From Prorocentrum cordatum (Eukaryota; Sar; Dinophyceae; Prorocentrales; Prorocentraceae), in NCBI GenBank assembly GCA_963575745.1, contig CAUYUJ010017641.1, forward strand, positions 1 to 64,000: 64,000 nt of DNA, written 5' to 3'. The translations under genes were made by a program, and so were the position numbers. Positions 1 through 10,852 of this stretch are shown one piece after another. The notes beneath the pieces are model-generated. The model was not told the origin of the DNA. It saw only the letters and a list, made by a program, of their open reading frames with translations, and searched no databases. Each line of letters starts with the position of its first letter. Position 1 is the stretch's first letter.

Positions 1-360
1 CTAAGAACACACTTGGGTTCTGGGAAGATTTCGTGGTAGGCCTATAGGACTGCAGGGACGATTGGTTCCTGCTCAAAAGGCGGAGGGATACGAAATCAGA
101 TCGGGCTGGGCGAAGCGTAGGTAGGATAGGAAAGGAGGGAGGTACGAAATTTGTCACTTGCTGCATGCAGCTGGTTTTCGCACCGCGGCCACGCCCATTC
201 CTCGATACATGGGCGCCTCCAGGCGCCAGGAGGCAGCTTCGTGAGCTTATTCTCGACCCTCCCTGCCCTTGGCTGTCCTACCGTTTTGTCCCCCCCCGAC
301 TCAGGCCAGAGGAGTCCCCACCAGCAATGTTTAGGCATCCTGGCGATGGATCAGGGCCGG

Positions 361-537
361 GAAGATGACCACAACACTGCTTTTCTTTTGTCGTCGCCAT
401 CCAGCCAGCAAAGCAAAGCGGTGGTTGTGGTCTTGTTCGTGAAGCTTGGCACCAGGAAAATGACCACAACCACTGCCTCTTTTTCGGCCGGCTTGAAGGC
501 GGCGCAAACAAGAAGAAGTGGTTGTGGTCATTTTCCC
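361..537. repeat. Two tandem foldback units around a GACCACAACCACT motif
   Basis: The motif ATGACCACAAC opens and GTGGTTGTGGTC closes each of two adjacent units (about 364-455 and 456-533), so each unit can form a hairpin of roughly 75-90 bases. The second unit has the longer perfect stem (AAATGACCACAACCACT against AGTGGTTGTGGTCATTT). No coding signal. The preceding bases 1-360 show nothing I can name. Confidence 0.7.
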
Positions 538-715
538 GTCCCGCAGTGGACCTCGGCTCCTCGCCTCCAGGGCCAGGGCGGAAGCGCCCCACTCTCCCTC
601 CGAGGCGCCTCGAGGGCCCAGCGCCTTCAAGGGGGCACGCTCTGTGCTGTCCTCTCGTCCCCCCTCGAGGGGAAGTCAGGACGGGAGTTCTTTGGCCGTC
701 CGCGGCCTCCGGGCG

Positions 716-1003
716 GGGGAGGAGGAGGAGGAGGAGGAGGAGGAGGAGGAGGAGGAGGAGGAGGAGGAGGAGGGGAGCAAGGAGGAGGAGGAGGAGAGAG
801 GCAGGAGGAGGCGGAGGCGGAAGGCAGAGGAGGAGAGGAGGAGGAGGGAGGAGGCGGAGGAGGCGGAGGAGGCGGAGGAGGAGGCGGAGGACAAGGAGGA
901 GGAGGCGGAGGAGGAGGCGGAGGAGGAGGAGGAGGAGGAGAAGGAGGAGGAGGAAAGGCGGAGGCGGAGGCGGAGGCGGAGGCGGAGGAGGTCGGAGGGG
1001 GGG
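716..1003. repeat. (GGA)n microsatellite with GGC interruptions
   Basis: An almost uninterrupted purine-rich triplet tract on the plus strand. It creates long open frames (poly-E, poly-G, poly-R and poly-S on the other strand) that are composition artefacts. Bases 538-715 and 1004-1702 around it are GC-rich with no supportable gene. Confidence 0.9.
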
Positions 1004-1702
1004 GGCCTCACCGGGGGCCCCCCGCGCGAGGGCGCGAGGCGGTGCGCGCTCGTCCGCTTTGCGGCGGTCTGCGCTCTATTCTCGCTCTCGCGGGCGGAGC
1101 ACGCGTCCGCATCTCCGCGGCTTCTCGCGGGCCGGATTGCCGCGACGCCGCGGCCACGGATCGATTGCACGTAAGAGTGGTTTTTCGCCACAGCGTCCTT
1201 GGGTGCGGGCCCACTGGGGCCTTCCGATTGTCGAATGCGGTGCGATGCGAGGGCAGTGGCCTGCGCCAGTGGGTTTGGCCCCCTCGCGGACCCCCCGAAG
1301 CCGCGCACCAAAGCTACTCCTGCCTAGAGTCACTCGTGCGCGCAGCCGAAGGGAGCGTTTTCTTGTGGCTGCTCCGCGCGGGGCGCATCCGTGCGACCCC
1401 GTGTCCGCGGGAGCGCGTCCCGGAGAGCAGTGCGCGAGGACGCGGCGACGGATCTCGTGACTCTCTCTCGCCCTCCTCGTCCCTCGTCTTGCTCGCCCCT
1501 CGCCCTCCCTTTGTCCCCCAGGGGGGGCGCCGCTCGAGCGCGAAGTCCTGCGCGCTGCTAGCGCAGCGCGGAGCGCGACTCTGGAGGAGCCGTTGCCCGA
1601 CCCACCGTGGGCAGCCAGAAGAGCTGCCCGGGAGGAACGGGCTGGTCTCTGGGGTAGGCTCCGGACGCCTGGGCACTGCCTGGCCCACGGCCGACACCTC
1701 TC

Positions 1703-2009
1703 GAAGAAGAAAAACGCCATAAACATAAAGTTTTGGCGCTACACATAAAAACAAGTTGAAAGCAAAAAAATAGTTCAAAAAGAAACATAAACTTTTGGCG
1801 CTCCGCGCGGATTTCTCGGACTCCCGCTGGGCCTCCCCGGCGGTGCTCCGGGCGGCGCCCCAGACGCGCTCCACGCTTCTGGGAGGGGGGTTCCGCGCGG
1901 AGCGCGCCAGGGGCGGCGCCGGAAGCGCCGCTGGGGTGGGCCAGCGGGGGTCCGAGAAGTCCGCGCGGAGTGCCAAAAGTTGATGCTTATGCCATTTGCT
2001 CCTCTTCTA
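1703..2009. mobile_element. Foldback (MITE-like) element, family A copy 1
   Basis: The ends are inverted copies: GAAGAAG...CGCCATAAACATAAA at the left and ...TTGATGCTTATGCCA...CTTCTTC-like at the right. An inner pair of longer arms (about 1785-1840 and 1930-1990) shares CATAAACTTTTGGCGCTCCG and a GGATTTCTCGGA stretch in inverted orientation. There is no internal ORF. A related copy lies at 11145-11270. Naming it a MITE is inference from the terminal inverted repeats and the second copy. Confidence 0.65.
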
Positions 2010-2064
2010 AGTTCTTGCCCACACTTGCACAACTGGGCGGCGTCTGCCGTGTCTCGAGGCCTTA

Positions 2065-2830
2065 GATGGGGTCGGAGTAGATGGGGTCGGAGGATCGCGC
2101 CGCATCGCCGATGCATCCGCGATGTGGGTCGATGTGGAGCCCGACTTGCTCCCGTCGACGTTGCCGATGCACCGCCGGCGTCGACGCTGCATCGCAGGGG
2201 CATCGCATGAGGTCGCGGATGTGTCCGCGATGCGGCGCGATCCCGACCCCATCTACTTCACCCATTAGGAGGCCTCGATCCATCCAGTCCCCTGGGCGCG
2301 CCTCGCTGCTGGGGGCATCCGCTGGGGGCCGCCTGCCGATGAGCGGCCCCCAGCGCCGAGCCCCGGAGAAGGGAAGAAGAGGAGGAGAGGAGAGGTGGGA
2401 GGAGGAGGATAGGGAGGAGAGAGAGCAGGAGAGGGAGGAGGAGGAGGGGGATCCTCCGACCCCATCCTGCTCCTGCTCCTCTTCCTGCTCCTCCTCCTCC
2501 TCCTCCTCCTCCTCCTCCTCCTCCTCCTCAACCTGGTCTTCTTCCCTTCTCCGGGACTCGGCGCTGGGGGCCGCTCATCGGCAGCAGCCCCCAGCCGATG
2601 CCCCCCGCAGCGAGGCGCGCCCAGGGGGATCGTATGGATCTAGGCCTCCTAGAAAGGGTCGGAGTAAATGTTGTCGGAAGATCGCGTCGCATCGACGATG
2701 CATCCGCGATGCTTCTCGATGCGGAGCCTGCATCGCCGACGTCGCCGATGCATCGTCGATGCATCGATGATGCATCGACGATGCATCGACGATGCAGCGC
2801 GATCCCCCGACCCCGACTACTCTGACCCCA
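2065..2830. mobile_element. About 770-bp foldback element, family E copy 1, with a GGA/TCC centre
   Basis: The left end (ATGGGGTCGGAGTAGATGG, followed by GATCGCGCCGCATCG repeats) is the inverted counterpart of the right end (GATGCAGCGCGATCC, followed by CCCCGACTACTCTGACC). A second, inner inverted pair of about 100 bp (2274-2375 and 2536-2640) contains CGCGCCTCGCTGC and GCCGATGAGCGGCCCCC. The centre passes from (GGA)n to (TCC)n at about 2370-2535, so the whole unit is nearly self-complementary. GCATCGACGATGCATC-type short repeats fill the outer arms. A shorter relative is at 39562-39711. Confidence 0.65.
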
Positions 2831-4011
2831 TTTGGGAGGCCGCTTGAGGCTCTGGAATAGGTCGGGTCGGCCATTCCTCAGCCTCCCAGCGGCTCCTCCG
2901 TACGTGGGCGTCGTCCCGAGTCGCCACCAAAGATGCGACGGCCGCGCGCAGACATGTTTGTAGTACACGCTCGGTGGCGGGCGCTGTCTGGTCGCACCGC
3001 CTGGAGACCGATGTGCTATAAGATGGCTGTACTCCATGGTCTGGTCGGACGCGCGCCTCCAACGAGGACGCATGAGGTGTTCCAGAAAGGTGCTCCCGCC
3101 TTCGAGGATCGTGGGGGTTGTGATTTTTGTGGGGCGGAAGGCGGCGGAAGGTCGGCGGAAGCCAGCGGAAGTAAAAGAAGGCCACCTCCGCGGGTGGAAG
3201 CCAGCGGAAGCTCGGCCGAAGCCGGCGGAAGTAAATGCTGGCTTCCCAAGAGATCGCAGGATTTGTGGCTCCATGGTTTCCGGAAACAGCCACACCGTAC
3301 TAATATGACTTTTTGGGTCCCATCCCGTTTGTCAGCTTCGGGCGGGGCTAGGACGAGGATAAATCCGTTCTAGGGCGTTCCGGATCGCTCCCAGAGCGTT
3401 CGGGAACGCTCTGAGAAGGCCGCGGCGCCCGAGACATCGTCCAGAGCCGCCAGATCACAGAGTTTCTCGATTTATCCGCCACGTGCAGAGGGGTGTGGGG
3501 TGAGGGGGGAAGACTTCTTAGAGTCATCCCTGCTTCTCAGAAGGCCTGGGCCTTGTCAACAGATTAAGGCCTGCGCCTTAAAAGACGCAGCCTCCTTCTG
3601 AGAAGCCTTCCCCCCATCCCTCTGCCCCTGTGTGCGCGCGGCCAGATCTACAGTGGGAGCGTGGTTCATGAAACCATATGCTTTTCGTCAGGGTGTCCTG
3701 GAGCTGCTGCGTTCAGGGTGCTCCAGGTTTGCCCTCAGGTGCACCTCGCACACGGGTTTTCAGGGTTGGGTTTCTTGCGAGGGTTTCTTGCGGCTGCGCC
3801 CGCACTGTATCCGAATCCTCTCCCGCTGTTGTTCTTGTCCTGGCCGCCCGCCCTCGCCTTGCAGCTTGCGCCTCCCTCCTCGGGGCGCTGCGCGCTGCGC
3901 GAGGCGTCGTCCTGTGGCGCGGGTGCGGTCCAGCCGCTGCTGGCGCCCTACCTGGCGGCCTGCGGCCTGCCGCGGAAGATCTGGGAGCTCTTCAGGCAGC
4001 CGTCCCCTCCA
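2831..4011. other. Non-genic GC-rich stretch with short repeats
   Basis: No gene is supportable. At 3126-3245 the motif GCGGAAG recurs many times, partly as CCAGCGGAAGTAAA. At 3392-3412 there is a perfect hairpin (CAGAGCGTTC / GAACGCTCTG). At 3509-3612 an inverted repeat is built on GCTTCTCAGAAGGC and CCTTCTGAGAAGCC, the first of many CTTCTGAGAAG-type palindromes in the window. Confidence 0.6.
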
Positions 4012-4210
4012 GGAGGACCAGGAGGACCAGGAGGAGGAGGAGGCGGAGGAGGGGGAGGAGGGGACGGAGGGGGGGGCGGAGGAGGAGGAGGAGGAGGAAG
4101 AGGAGGAGGAGGAGGAGGAGGAGGAGGAGAGGAGGAAGAGGAGGAGGAGGAGGAGGAAGAGGAGGAGGAGGAGGAGGAGGAGGAGGAGAGGAGGAGAGGA
4201 GGAGGATGAT
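4012..4210. repeat. (GGA)n microsatellite
   Basis: Purine-rich triplet tract, mainly GGA with some GAA and GGG. The open frames over it are not genes. Confidence 0.9.
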
Positions 4211-4660
4211 GATGAAAAAGATGACGAGTAAGAAAACACTACTAATGACGATGTTACGTTATAGTAATGCGAGTGTCCGTAATAGCTGTAATAATAATCA
4301 ACAGAAGCATATTCTTATTTCTTTTTCAAGAGGATAGTAATGCGAGTAATCGTAGCTATACTACTAGTAGGCGCAATTCAACGAATACTGATACTTATAC
4401 GAGTAGCCGCCATGATACGAGCATTATAGTCGTAATGAGAAAACTATCAATGCGAATATTGTCAATGACAATACTGACAATACTATCCAATATTAATCCT
4501 GCGAAGAAAGCTGATACTATTAGTTATACTATACTGATACTAACACGACTACTAATTTTACATGACGAGTACTTAAAACCACGTTAATCATGGTATTGAT
4601 ACATATACTAAGACTAGTAATACAGGGCATACTCATACTAACAATCATAATGATACGAGG
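4211..4660. other. AT-rich island between GGA tracts
   Basis: A 450-base segment much richer in A and T than its surroundings. It is built of degenerate AGT/ACT/ATA triplets with recurrences of AGTAATGCGAGT. It is followed by another short GGA tract to about 4745. No coding signal on either strand. Bases 4746-5115 show nothing I can name. Confidence 0.5.
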
Positions 4661-5115
4661 AGGAGGTAAGACATTGGAGGTAGGAAGGGGAGGAGGAGGA
4701 TGAGGAGGAGGACGAGGAGAACGTAGGAGGATGACGAGGAGGATTGTCGTGGACTGTAATCGGCTGCGTTCTTGGGGATTCCGTGGAAAGGGTCCCAAAC
4801 GCATAACACCCTTGTTCGCCGACCGTGACCAGCCCAGCCGAGAGGAGTTTGGCGACGGTGGGCCTTGCGCACAAAGCCATTCTGTCGTTGGTAGCGCTGA
4901 TGTCAGTAACCCCCAAAAGAGCCGCGACACGTGCTGCCACTGCCCGCCCATCTCGATCGGCTGGCCGCCCGCGGCTCATTCACCGAGCCCATGCAAGGAC
5001 ATTTCGGCCGTCCCCGAGCCAGACTATACACGGCTGTAGCTGGAAGCGTATCCGTTTGGTGCCGCTGCTTCCTCGCACGAGCTGATCCCTGCACGGTGAC
5101 AGACGTGCCTCTAGT

Positions 5116-5326
5116 GGGCCCTGGAAACGACAGGGCAGTTTTTTTACCGGTTCCGTTTTGCCGTTTTTTTGCCGGTTCCGACGCCGTTTTTGTACCGGTT
5201 CCGTCGCCGTTTTTTGACCAGTTCCGGCTCTGGTTCCAATCCTGGAGCCGTTTTGTTTGCCGCTTCCATTTTCAAGGGACATTCTTTCGGAAACGGTGCA
5301 AAACGGCCCTGCCGTTTCCGGGGCCC
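5116..5326. mobile_element. Foldback element with GGGCCCTGGAAACG ends
   Basis: The left end GGGCCCTGGAAACGACAGGG and the right end (CCCTGCCGTTTCCGGGGCCC) are near-perfect inverted repeats. Inside, TACCGGTTCCGTTTTGCCG recurs about four times with small changes. No ORF. MITE-like by structure; only this copy was noticed. Confidence 0.6.
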
Positions 5327-5594
5327 ACGAGCGCCTCGCCCGATGCCAAGACATTTGAGCAGCGACGGGAGTTCTGCCACTGCCCCCTTGCCGCCGCTGC
5401 CTGCTCCCCCCTGCGCGCCCGTGCTCCGGCCCCGCCGCTGGGCACCGCTCCTCGACGCTCGTGGGCCGCTCCCGGCGCCGCGGCGCGCTTGGAGGAGGCG
5501 CCGCCGTGTGCGGCCGACTCGCTCCCCCCTTCCCCTCACTTACTCCCCCCCCCCTTCCCTCACTTACTTAACTTACCACCACCACAAGTTGGAG

Positions 5595-5690
5595 AGGGAG
5601 GAGATCCTCCTCCTCCTCCTCCTCCCCCTCCTCCTCCTCCTCCTCCCCCTCCTCCTCCTCCTCATCCTCATCCTCCTCCAGAGCCTCCTG
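5595..5690. repeat. (TCC)n microsatellite
   Basis: Pyrimidine-rich triplet tract, the strand complement of the GGA tracts nearby. Confidence 0.85.
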
Positions 5691-5817
5691 CGCGCGAGCT
5701 GGTCCCAACGCGGGAGCTGCGCTGTGGCCGCTGGCGTTGGGCTCGCGTCCTTCCTCCGCGCCTGCCTGTCACTGCCTGTCCCTCCCGCACGCCTCGGCAC
5801 CTTCGCGCAGCCTGTCC

Positions 5818-6310
5818 TCAGCACCGCAGCTGACGATGCCTACAGTGCTGCTGTCGGCTGCGAGAGCGGGGTTCAGCTTCCCCCTTCCACTTCTCGCAAA
5901 GTAGCGTCGGAGCCGCCTGCTGCTCGCCCCGTTGGCACGCCCTGATGCAAGCGCTGTAGCTGACGAAGTCGGGCTCTGGCTTCGCCTTCCGCCTCCCGTT
6001 GAGTAGCGACAGAGCCTGCCTCCGCTGCTCCCTCTTTTCGCACGCGCTGAGCGAAGCGCTGTTTGCTGACAAGCTCGGGCTCTTGCTGCGCATCCGCCTT
6101 CTCGCAGGGTGGTGCCACAGCCGCCTCCCGCTGCTCGTCGGTCTCGCACGCTCTGATCCCAGTGCATCTCAAAGAGTTGCGCCAGTGAAGCTGGCCTCCG
6201 TCTGTTGCGCCGGTTCCAGTGCAGCAGTTGATGGCGCTTGTCTCTGCTTGCCGATATCATCTGCCGCACCACTTTCTCTCGCTTCGTTCCCAGCTGTATA
6301 GCTAATGACG
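5818..6310 (-). pseudogene. Degenerate pentatricopeptide-repeat (PPR) protein fragment
   Basis: The minus strand encodes pieces of several helical repeats in three different frames. One piece reads PDFVSYSACIRACQRGEQQ, another LSANSASLSACEKREQRRQA, and a third, near 6305, reads ADVISYTAGNEARESG. These match the PPR pattern of a D-x-(V/I)-(S/T)-Y start followed by an ACxxG/ACEK turn. In organelles PPR proteins bind RNA and guide processing or editing. Here at least two frame changes break the array and there is no start codon or long open frame, so I call it a relic. Alternatively, unrecognised introns separate the repeats, but the frame changes inside single repeats argue against that. Confidence 0.6.
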
Positions 6311-6569
6311 TCGGCTTTGTGGCACTCCTCTCCCGAATCCTGGGTCTTGGCGCGGGGCCCACAGCGTGAACTCCCTCCCCGAGAGGAACATGAAGGTGTC
6401 AGACTTGGGTCCTGTGGAGCCCTCGTGATGGTGGGGCGAGGGTGGCGGGGAACGAGGGAATGGGAGTGGAACCAGGGGAAAAGGCCGTCGCCTGGCTCTT
6501 GACGGCTCGCGGGGGCCGGGCCGCTCCTAAGTTTGCCGCCCACAGCTCGTGCCCCCCCTGCCCGAGAAA
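6311..6569. other. Non-genic
   Basis: GC-rich sequence between the PPR relic and a GGA tract. I see no feature in it. Confidence 0.4.
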
Positions 6570-6735
6570 TGGCTGAGGAGGAGGAGGGGGAGGGTGGGAG
6601 GGAGAGAAGAGGGGGGAGGGAGGGAGGGAGGGAAGGCGGGAGGACGAGGAGGAGGAGGAGGAGGAGGAGGAGGAGAAGGACGAGGAGGAGGAGGAGGAGG
6701 AGGAGGAGGAGGAGGAGGAGGAGGAGGAGGAGAGG
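6570..6735. repeat. (GGA)n microsatellite
   Basis: Long purine triplet tract. A further mixed GGA/GAT segment runs to about 6850. Bases 6850-7104 show no gene. Confidence 0.9.
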
Positions 6736-7104
6736 GTGCCGAGGATTCGACCTGAACCCGCGCGCAACGTGAGCATTAGGAGGAGGAAGGAGAGAGGACA
6801 TGGAGGAGGAGGAGGAAGAGGAGGAGGCGGGATGAGGATGATGATGAGGATTTGGGTGAGGACCAGTGTAAACCCAAGAGTCATCAACGATGTTGGAATC
6901 AATCGAAAAACCCTCCCTCCAAGCTCCCTCATCATAGGTCCCTACAGCCTCGGATCAACCTAATTGTTGCGTCTGTACGATCCTGAACGGTGCCAGAACG
7001 CCACTCCTGGGATTTCAACACCGCGAATCAATGTAACTGATGCGCCCTCATATTCTGGAATCCTTCCATACCGCCATGTCTTGTATGCTGATCATAGGAA
7101 ACCG

Positions 7105-7440
7105 TGAAACTCTTACAAACTTGTAGAAAGAATGTGCGCGGTGCTAAGGCGAGAGCCACATGTTGAAAACCACTCGCCCTCAATCCGTGAAGCTCTTGCA
7201 TATTGAAAACAACGAATGTGCGCGGCGCTAGGCGAGAGTCAAATGTTGAAAACCACTCGCCCTCAGTCCGTGAAGCTTTTGCAGATGTTTAAAACGAATG
7301 CTCGAGGCGCTAAGGCGAGAGCCACATTTTGGAACCACTCGCCCTCAATCCGTGAACCTCTTGCACATGTGTAGAGCGATGTGCGCGGCGCTGAGACGCG
7401 AGCAATTTTGTTTGAGCGATCCGCCCTCCATATGTGACTA
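7105..7440. repeat. Four tandem copies of an 80-85 bp unit
   Basis: Each unit contains CACTCGCCCTCAATCCGTGA, then CTCTTGCA, then a GTGCGCGGCGCTAAGGCG-type block. Successive GTGCGCGG blocks lie roughly 80-85 bases apart. The period is not a multiple of three throughout, and no protein frame is kept. Confidence 0.75.
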
Positions 7441-8012
7441 TGTTGCCAGTGTTTCAGCTTCAGGGTCATAGATGGTGAGGATGTCTAAGGCGAAACGCCC
7501 GGCCCGCTCTAAGAACTGGCCTTGGGGGGCGACAGGAAAAGGAACGGAGGAGGAGGAGGAGGAGAAGGAGGAGGAGGAGGCGGAGGCGGAGGGAGGCGGA
7601 GGGAGAGCAGTAGGCTCGCGCAACGAGCTTAGGTCTTGCTGCCTGGCCAACGCAAGATGAGGAGGAGGGCGTGTTGTCCCCCTCTCAGCATCGTTTAGCC
7701 GACCCTATCCCCATCCCCATGTCTGTCCAGGCCCCCACCACGTCAGCGCCCCAGTTGGGGATATACCCTTTGAAGCCCACGGAAACAGCCACTATCCCCA
7801 TCTAGCGGGGTGGATCGACTGGCGGAGCCAGGGCCACGCCGTGGGGGCATGTGGGTTGGTGAAACGATGCTCATTGTCCCCATCCCTCCCCCGCCACCGC
7901 CCTTCGGCTGCGAGCGAGGGAGGGGCGTGAGAGGGAGAAGTTCTCCGTGTCTTCGGGGGAGGCTCCGAACACTTCTCGGACGGCCAGGGACCCTCCGAGC
8001 CTTCTGAGAAGT
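7441..8012. other. Non-genic with a short GGA tract
   Basis: A GGA/GGC tract lies at about 7545-7610. The rest is GC-rich without a supportable gene. Near 7973-8012 there are CTTCTCGGA and CTTCTGAGAAG motifs of the type seen at 3509-3612 and 40690-40900. Confidence 0.4.
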
Positions 8013-8160
8013 CAGGAGGGGAAAAAACACACAGACACAATTAATCGTCGACTCCCAGGAAAATATGGGAAGCGGGGGGGGAAGACAAAAACCCAGAACA
8101 TATGAGAAAATATAGGGAATCCTGTGATTTGTGTGTATTTCTTTGTGTGTCCTTGGGCCC
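8013..8160. mobile_element. MITE-like element, family C copy 1
   Basis: It starts GGAGGGGAAAAAACACACAG and ends in the imperfect inverted counterpart (TTTGTGTGTCCTTGGGCCC). It shares internal blocks (ACACAATTAATCGTCGA, AAATATGGGAAG, AAACCCAGAACATATG) with 16336-16494 and, in part, with 14520-15016. Confidence 0.6.
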
Positions 8161-8319
8161 CTTCAAGAAGGCCCGCCCCTCCTCGCTGCCCCGCCGGGCG
8201 CGCCGCTGCCTGCCCCCCCGCGCACCCGGCAGCCCTCGGCAGGGGGGGGGGGCGAGCGGTCCCGCGGGCGGACTCCAGGGGAGGAGGGGGAGGCAGGAGG
8301 AGGGCGGGGAGGGAGGGGG

Positions 8320-8590
8320 GAGCCTCCTCCTCCTCCTCCTCCTCCTCCTTCCTCCTCCTCCTCCTCCTTCCTCCTCCTCCTCCCTCCCTCCTCCCTCCTC
8401 CCTCCTCCCTCCTCCCTCCTCCCTCCTCCCTCCTCCTCCTCCTCCTCCTCCTCCTCCTCCTCCTCCTCCTGCGGAGGGAGGGGAAAGAGGAGGAGGGGGG
8501 AAGAGGCAGGGGGGAAGAGGAGGATGGGGCAGCACAGGGGGGATTGGGGGAGGGAGGGGAGATGGAGCGGGAGGAGGAGGAGACGGATCG
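8320..8590. repeat. (TCC)n passing into (GGA)n
   Basis: A pyrimidine tract (with TCCC variants) is followed at about 8470 by a purine tract, giving a foldback-capable block. Bases 8591-9003 hold no supportable gene. Confidence 0.85.
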
Positions 8591-8992
8591 AGGGAGAGGA
8601 GGCCTTCCGGGCGAGGGCGCCGCTCTCTTCTCTGCGGGGTCGCCAAGATTATCCGGGTCCCGTCGATCCGCGCATCGGCGTGGGTTTGGGGGGGGGGCCT
8701 CGGTCTGTCTACTCGTGGGGCCTCATGCCCCCCTCCCCCCTCTTGCACCCCTCGGTCGTTGGAAATCGGTATTTTTGGAGTCCCAGATTCAAGTCTACTT
8801 CAAGCGCCTTCCTACTTCAATGATCGAGTGGCTTCACCTTTTTCCGTCCTCCTTGGGGGGCGGGCGGACACCCGATCTACTTTCAACGCCTTCCTACTTC
8901 ATGTTTCTACCTTCTTCTTCCGACCGATGGGCAGGGCCTCATGGTCTCCCTATTGTAAGATGAGGGGGTCGCCATGAAAGACACGACGACGC

Positions 8993-9003
<11 letters not shown>

Positions 9004-9081
<78 letters not shown>
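9004..9081. repeat. (ACG)n microsatellite
   Basis: About 26 uninterrupted ACG/CGA/GAC triplets, followed by GCGACGGCG variants to about 9110. The poly-T, poly-R and poly-V open frames over it are artefacts. Confidence 0.95.
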
Positions 9082-9110
9082 CGACGGCGACGGCGGCGAC
9101 GACGACGACG

Positions 9111-9480
9111 ATGACTACAACCATGGTAACCCGAACGACAGACGAAGACACATCTTTTCCGACAACAGACGAAGACATTTCTTTTCCAGTCCTGGCCAGT
9201 CGGGGGAGCTGCCGCCGCCTTCGTCGTCGCTGCCATCATTTCCGGCGTTGCCGCCATCGTCGACGCCGCCGCTCGCCACGACGGAACAGGTGTCCTGAGG
9301 GAAGTGGGTCCCAGACCCCTGGACTTTCCCCAGCAGTTCTTCATCCCGAGTCGCTTTCTGACGGCCCCGGGGGCCTGAAAGCGGCGAACCAACATCCAGG
9401 ACATCCCTTTCCTTAGGGCCCTCTCCTCAAGGGCCCTTCCCGGGACATCCCTTTCCTCAGGGAGGCGTCCGGTGGAGATG
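9111..9480. other. Non-genic
   Basis: No gene is supportable. A short direct repeat, CGGGACATCCCTTTCC / CAGGACATCCCTTTCC, occurs at about 9400-9460. Confidence 0.4.
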
Positions 9481-9482
9481 CC

Positions 9483-9715
9483 TCTCCCCCTCCTCTTCCT
9501 CCTCCTCCTCCTCCTCCTCCTCCTCCTCCTCCTCCTCCTCCTCCTCCTCTCCTCCTCCCCCTCCTTCTCATCCCCTCCCTCCTCCTCTTCCTCCTCCTCC
9601 TCCTCCTCCTCCTCCTCCTCCTCCTCCTCCTCCTCCTCCTCCCCTCCTCCTCCTCTCTCCTCCTCCTCCTCCTCCTCCTCCTCCTCCCCCCTCCTCCTCC
9701 TCCTCCTCCTCCTCC
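9483..9715. repeat. (TCC)n microsatellite
   Basis: Long pyrimidine-rich triplet tract. Bases 9716-10051 hold nothing I can name. Confidence 0.9.
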
Positions 9716-10051
9716 CCCGCCCCCGCCCCTACCGAGGCTCGCAGAGCTGCGCGGCACGCGCAGCTTCGAGGGGCCGTCGCCGGTGCCGCTTCTGCTGCTC
9801 AGGTCTATGACGTACCTCGAGACGGTGGTCAGCCTCCTGAGGCCTCCCGCCGAGCAAGAGGAGCTACGACGGCGAGGGTGAAGTCGGGTCCGTTCCCTCT
9901 ACTCGGGGGCGGCAAAGAGGGAGTGATGACTAGGGGGGGGTGGATATCATGGCGGGGGCCATGGTATTTCCCCTGATTTCATGGCGCCTCTTCTTATTTC
10001 ATTACGTCCCTGGCCCCCCTGCGGGGCCGCGCACATGCCGCCGGTCATGCC

Positions 10052-10197
10052 GCCCGTCCCTCTACAGAAGGAATATTAAAAAATTGTCAACAAAAATAGT
10101 CTGGGGACGAATTTTTGAGTACGTATTTTTTTGACAACTTTGGAGTGTGTTTGAAGTATTGTTCATTTTGCGTAGAAACACCCTTGTAGGGGGACGT
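10052..10197. mobile_element. MITE-like element, family B copy 1
   Basis: AT-rich body between a CCCTCTACAG-type left end and a CCTTGTAGGGGGACGT right end, which are inverted relatives. The body shares AATAGTCTGGGGACGAATTTT-like words with copy 5 at 16022-16174. Confidence 0.6.
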
Positions 10198-10324
10198 ACC
10201 TCGGGACGGTGGTCAGCCCTCGGAGGCCCCCCGCCGAGCAAGAGGAGCTACGACGGCGAGGGCAAGACATCGGAAGCTGGAACATCAACGTTGCCAGTGG
10301 CGGGCTGTTTTTTCAATCTCCGGG

Positions 10325-10590
10325 GGATTTTTTGTCAGGGTCGGGGACGACGTCGGGGTCGTGTGGCGTATACTCTTCCCCCGCTTCCCCGGGGGAAGCC
10401 ACGAAAAGTGTATGCACCAGGATGCCGTCTACACCAGGAAGCTGCAACATACCAGTGGCGTGCTGCTTTTTAATCCCTAGATTTTGGAGGGTCAGGGACG
10501 CCGTCGGGGTTGTGTGGTGTGTAGTTGTTCCCCCGCTTTCCTGGGGACATGACGAACATGCATGCACCAGGAAGCCGTCTACACCAGGAC
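10325..10590. repeat. Two tandem copies of an approximately 150-bp unit
   Basis: The block GGTCAGGGACGCCGTCGGGG ... TTCCCCCGCTT ... ATGCACCAGGAAGCCG ... CTACACCAGG occurs twice with modest divergence (about 10330-10440 and 10490-10590). Not coding. Confidence 0.65.
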
Positions 10591-10592
10591 AG

Positions 10593-10734
10593 GCCAGCCA
10601 CAATTGGGGGAGCTGTGGTCTTTACCCCCCTGGGGGACCCATCGATTTCGACACCCATCTCGAGAGATTGTCGAGGCGATGGGTTCCCCCAGGGGGGTAA
10701 GGACCACAGCTCCCCCAGCTATGGCTGGTCGGCA
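10593..10734. repeat. Long imperfect palindrome with a 50-60 bp stem
   Basis: The left arm contains GGGGGAGCTGTGGTC and CCCCCTGGGGGACCCATCG. The right arm repeats them inverted (CGATGGGTTCCCCCAGGGGG, GACCACAGCTCCCCC). The loop is only about 30 bases. It could be the foldback end of a mobile element. No ORF. Confidence 0.75.
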
Positions 10735-10852
10735 GGATCCGCTTTCCTGTGCGAGTTTCCGTGCGGGGGCCGGAAACAGCGTCGGTGTATAGAGAGCTCG
10801 GTCCCCTAAGAAAACGCCGGCCCAGGGGCAGCGCGGGGGAGCCCAGAGTTAT

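Noticed and set aside
151-1722. 523-residue plus-strand open frame
   Set aside because: Open only because of the GGA tract and high GC. The non-repeat parts show no codon pattern and overlap equally long frames on the other strand.
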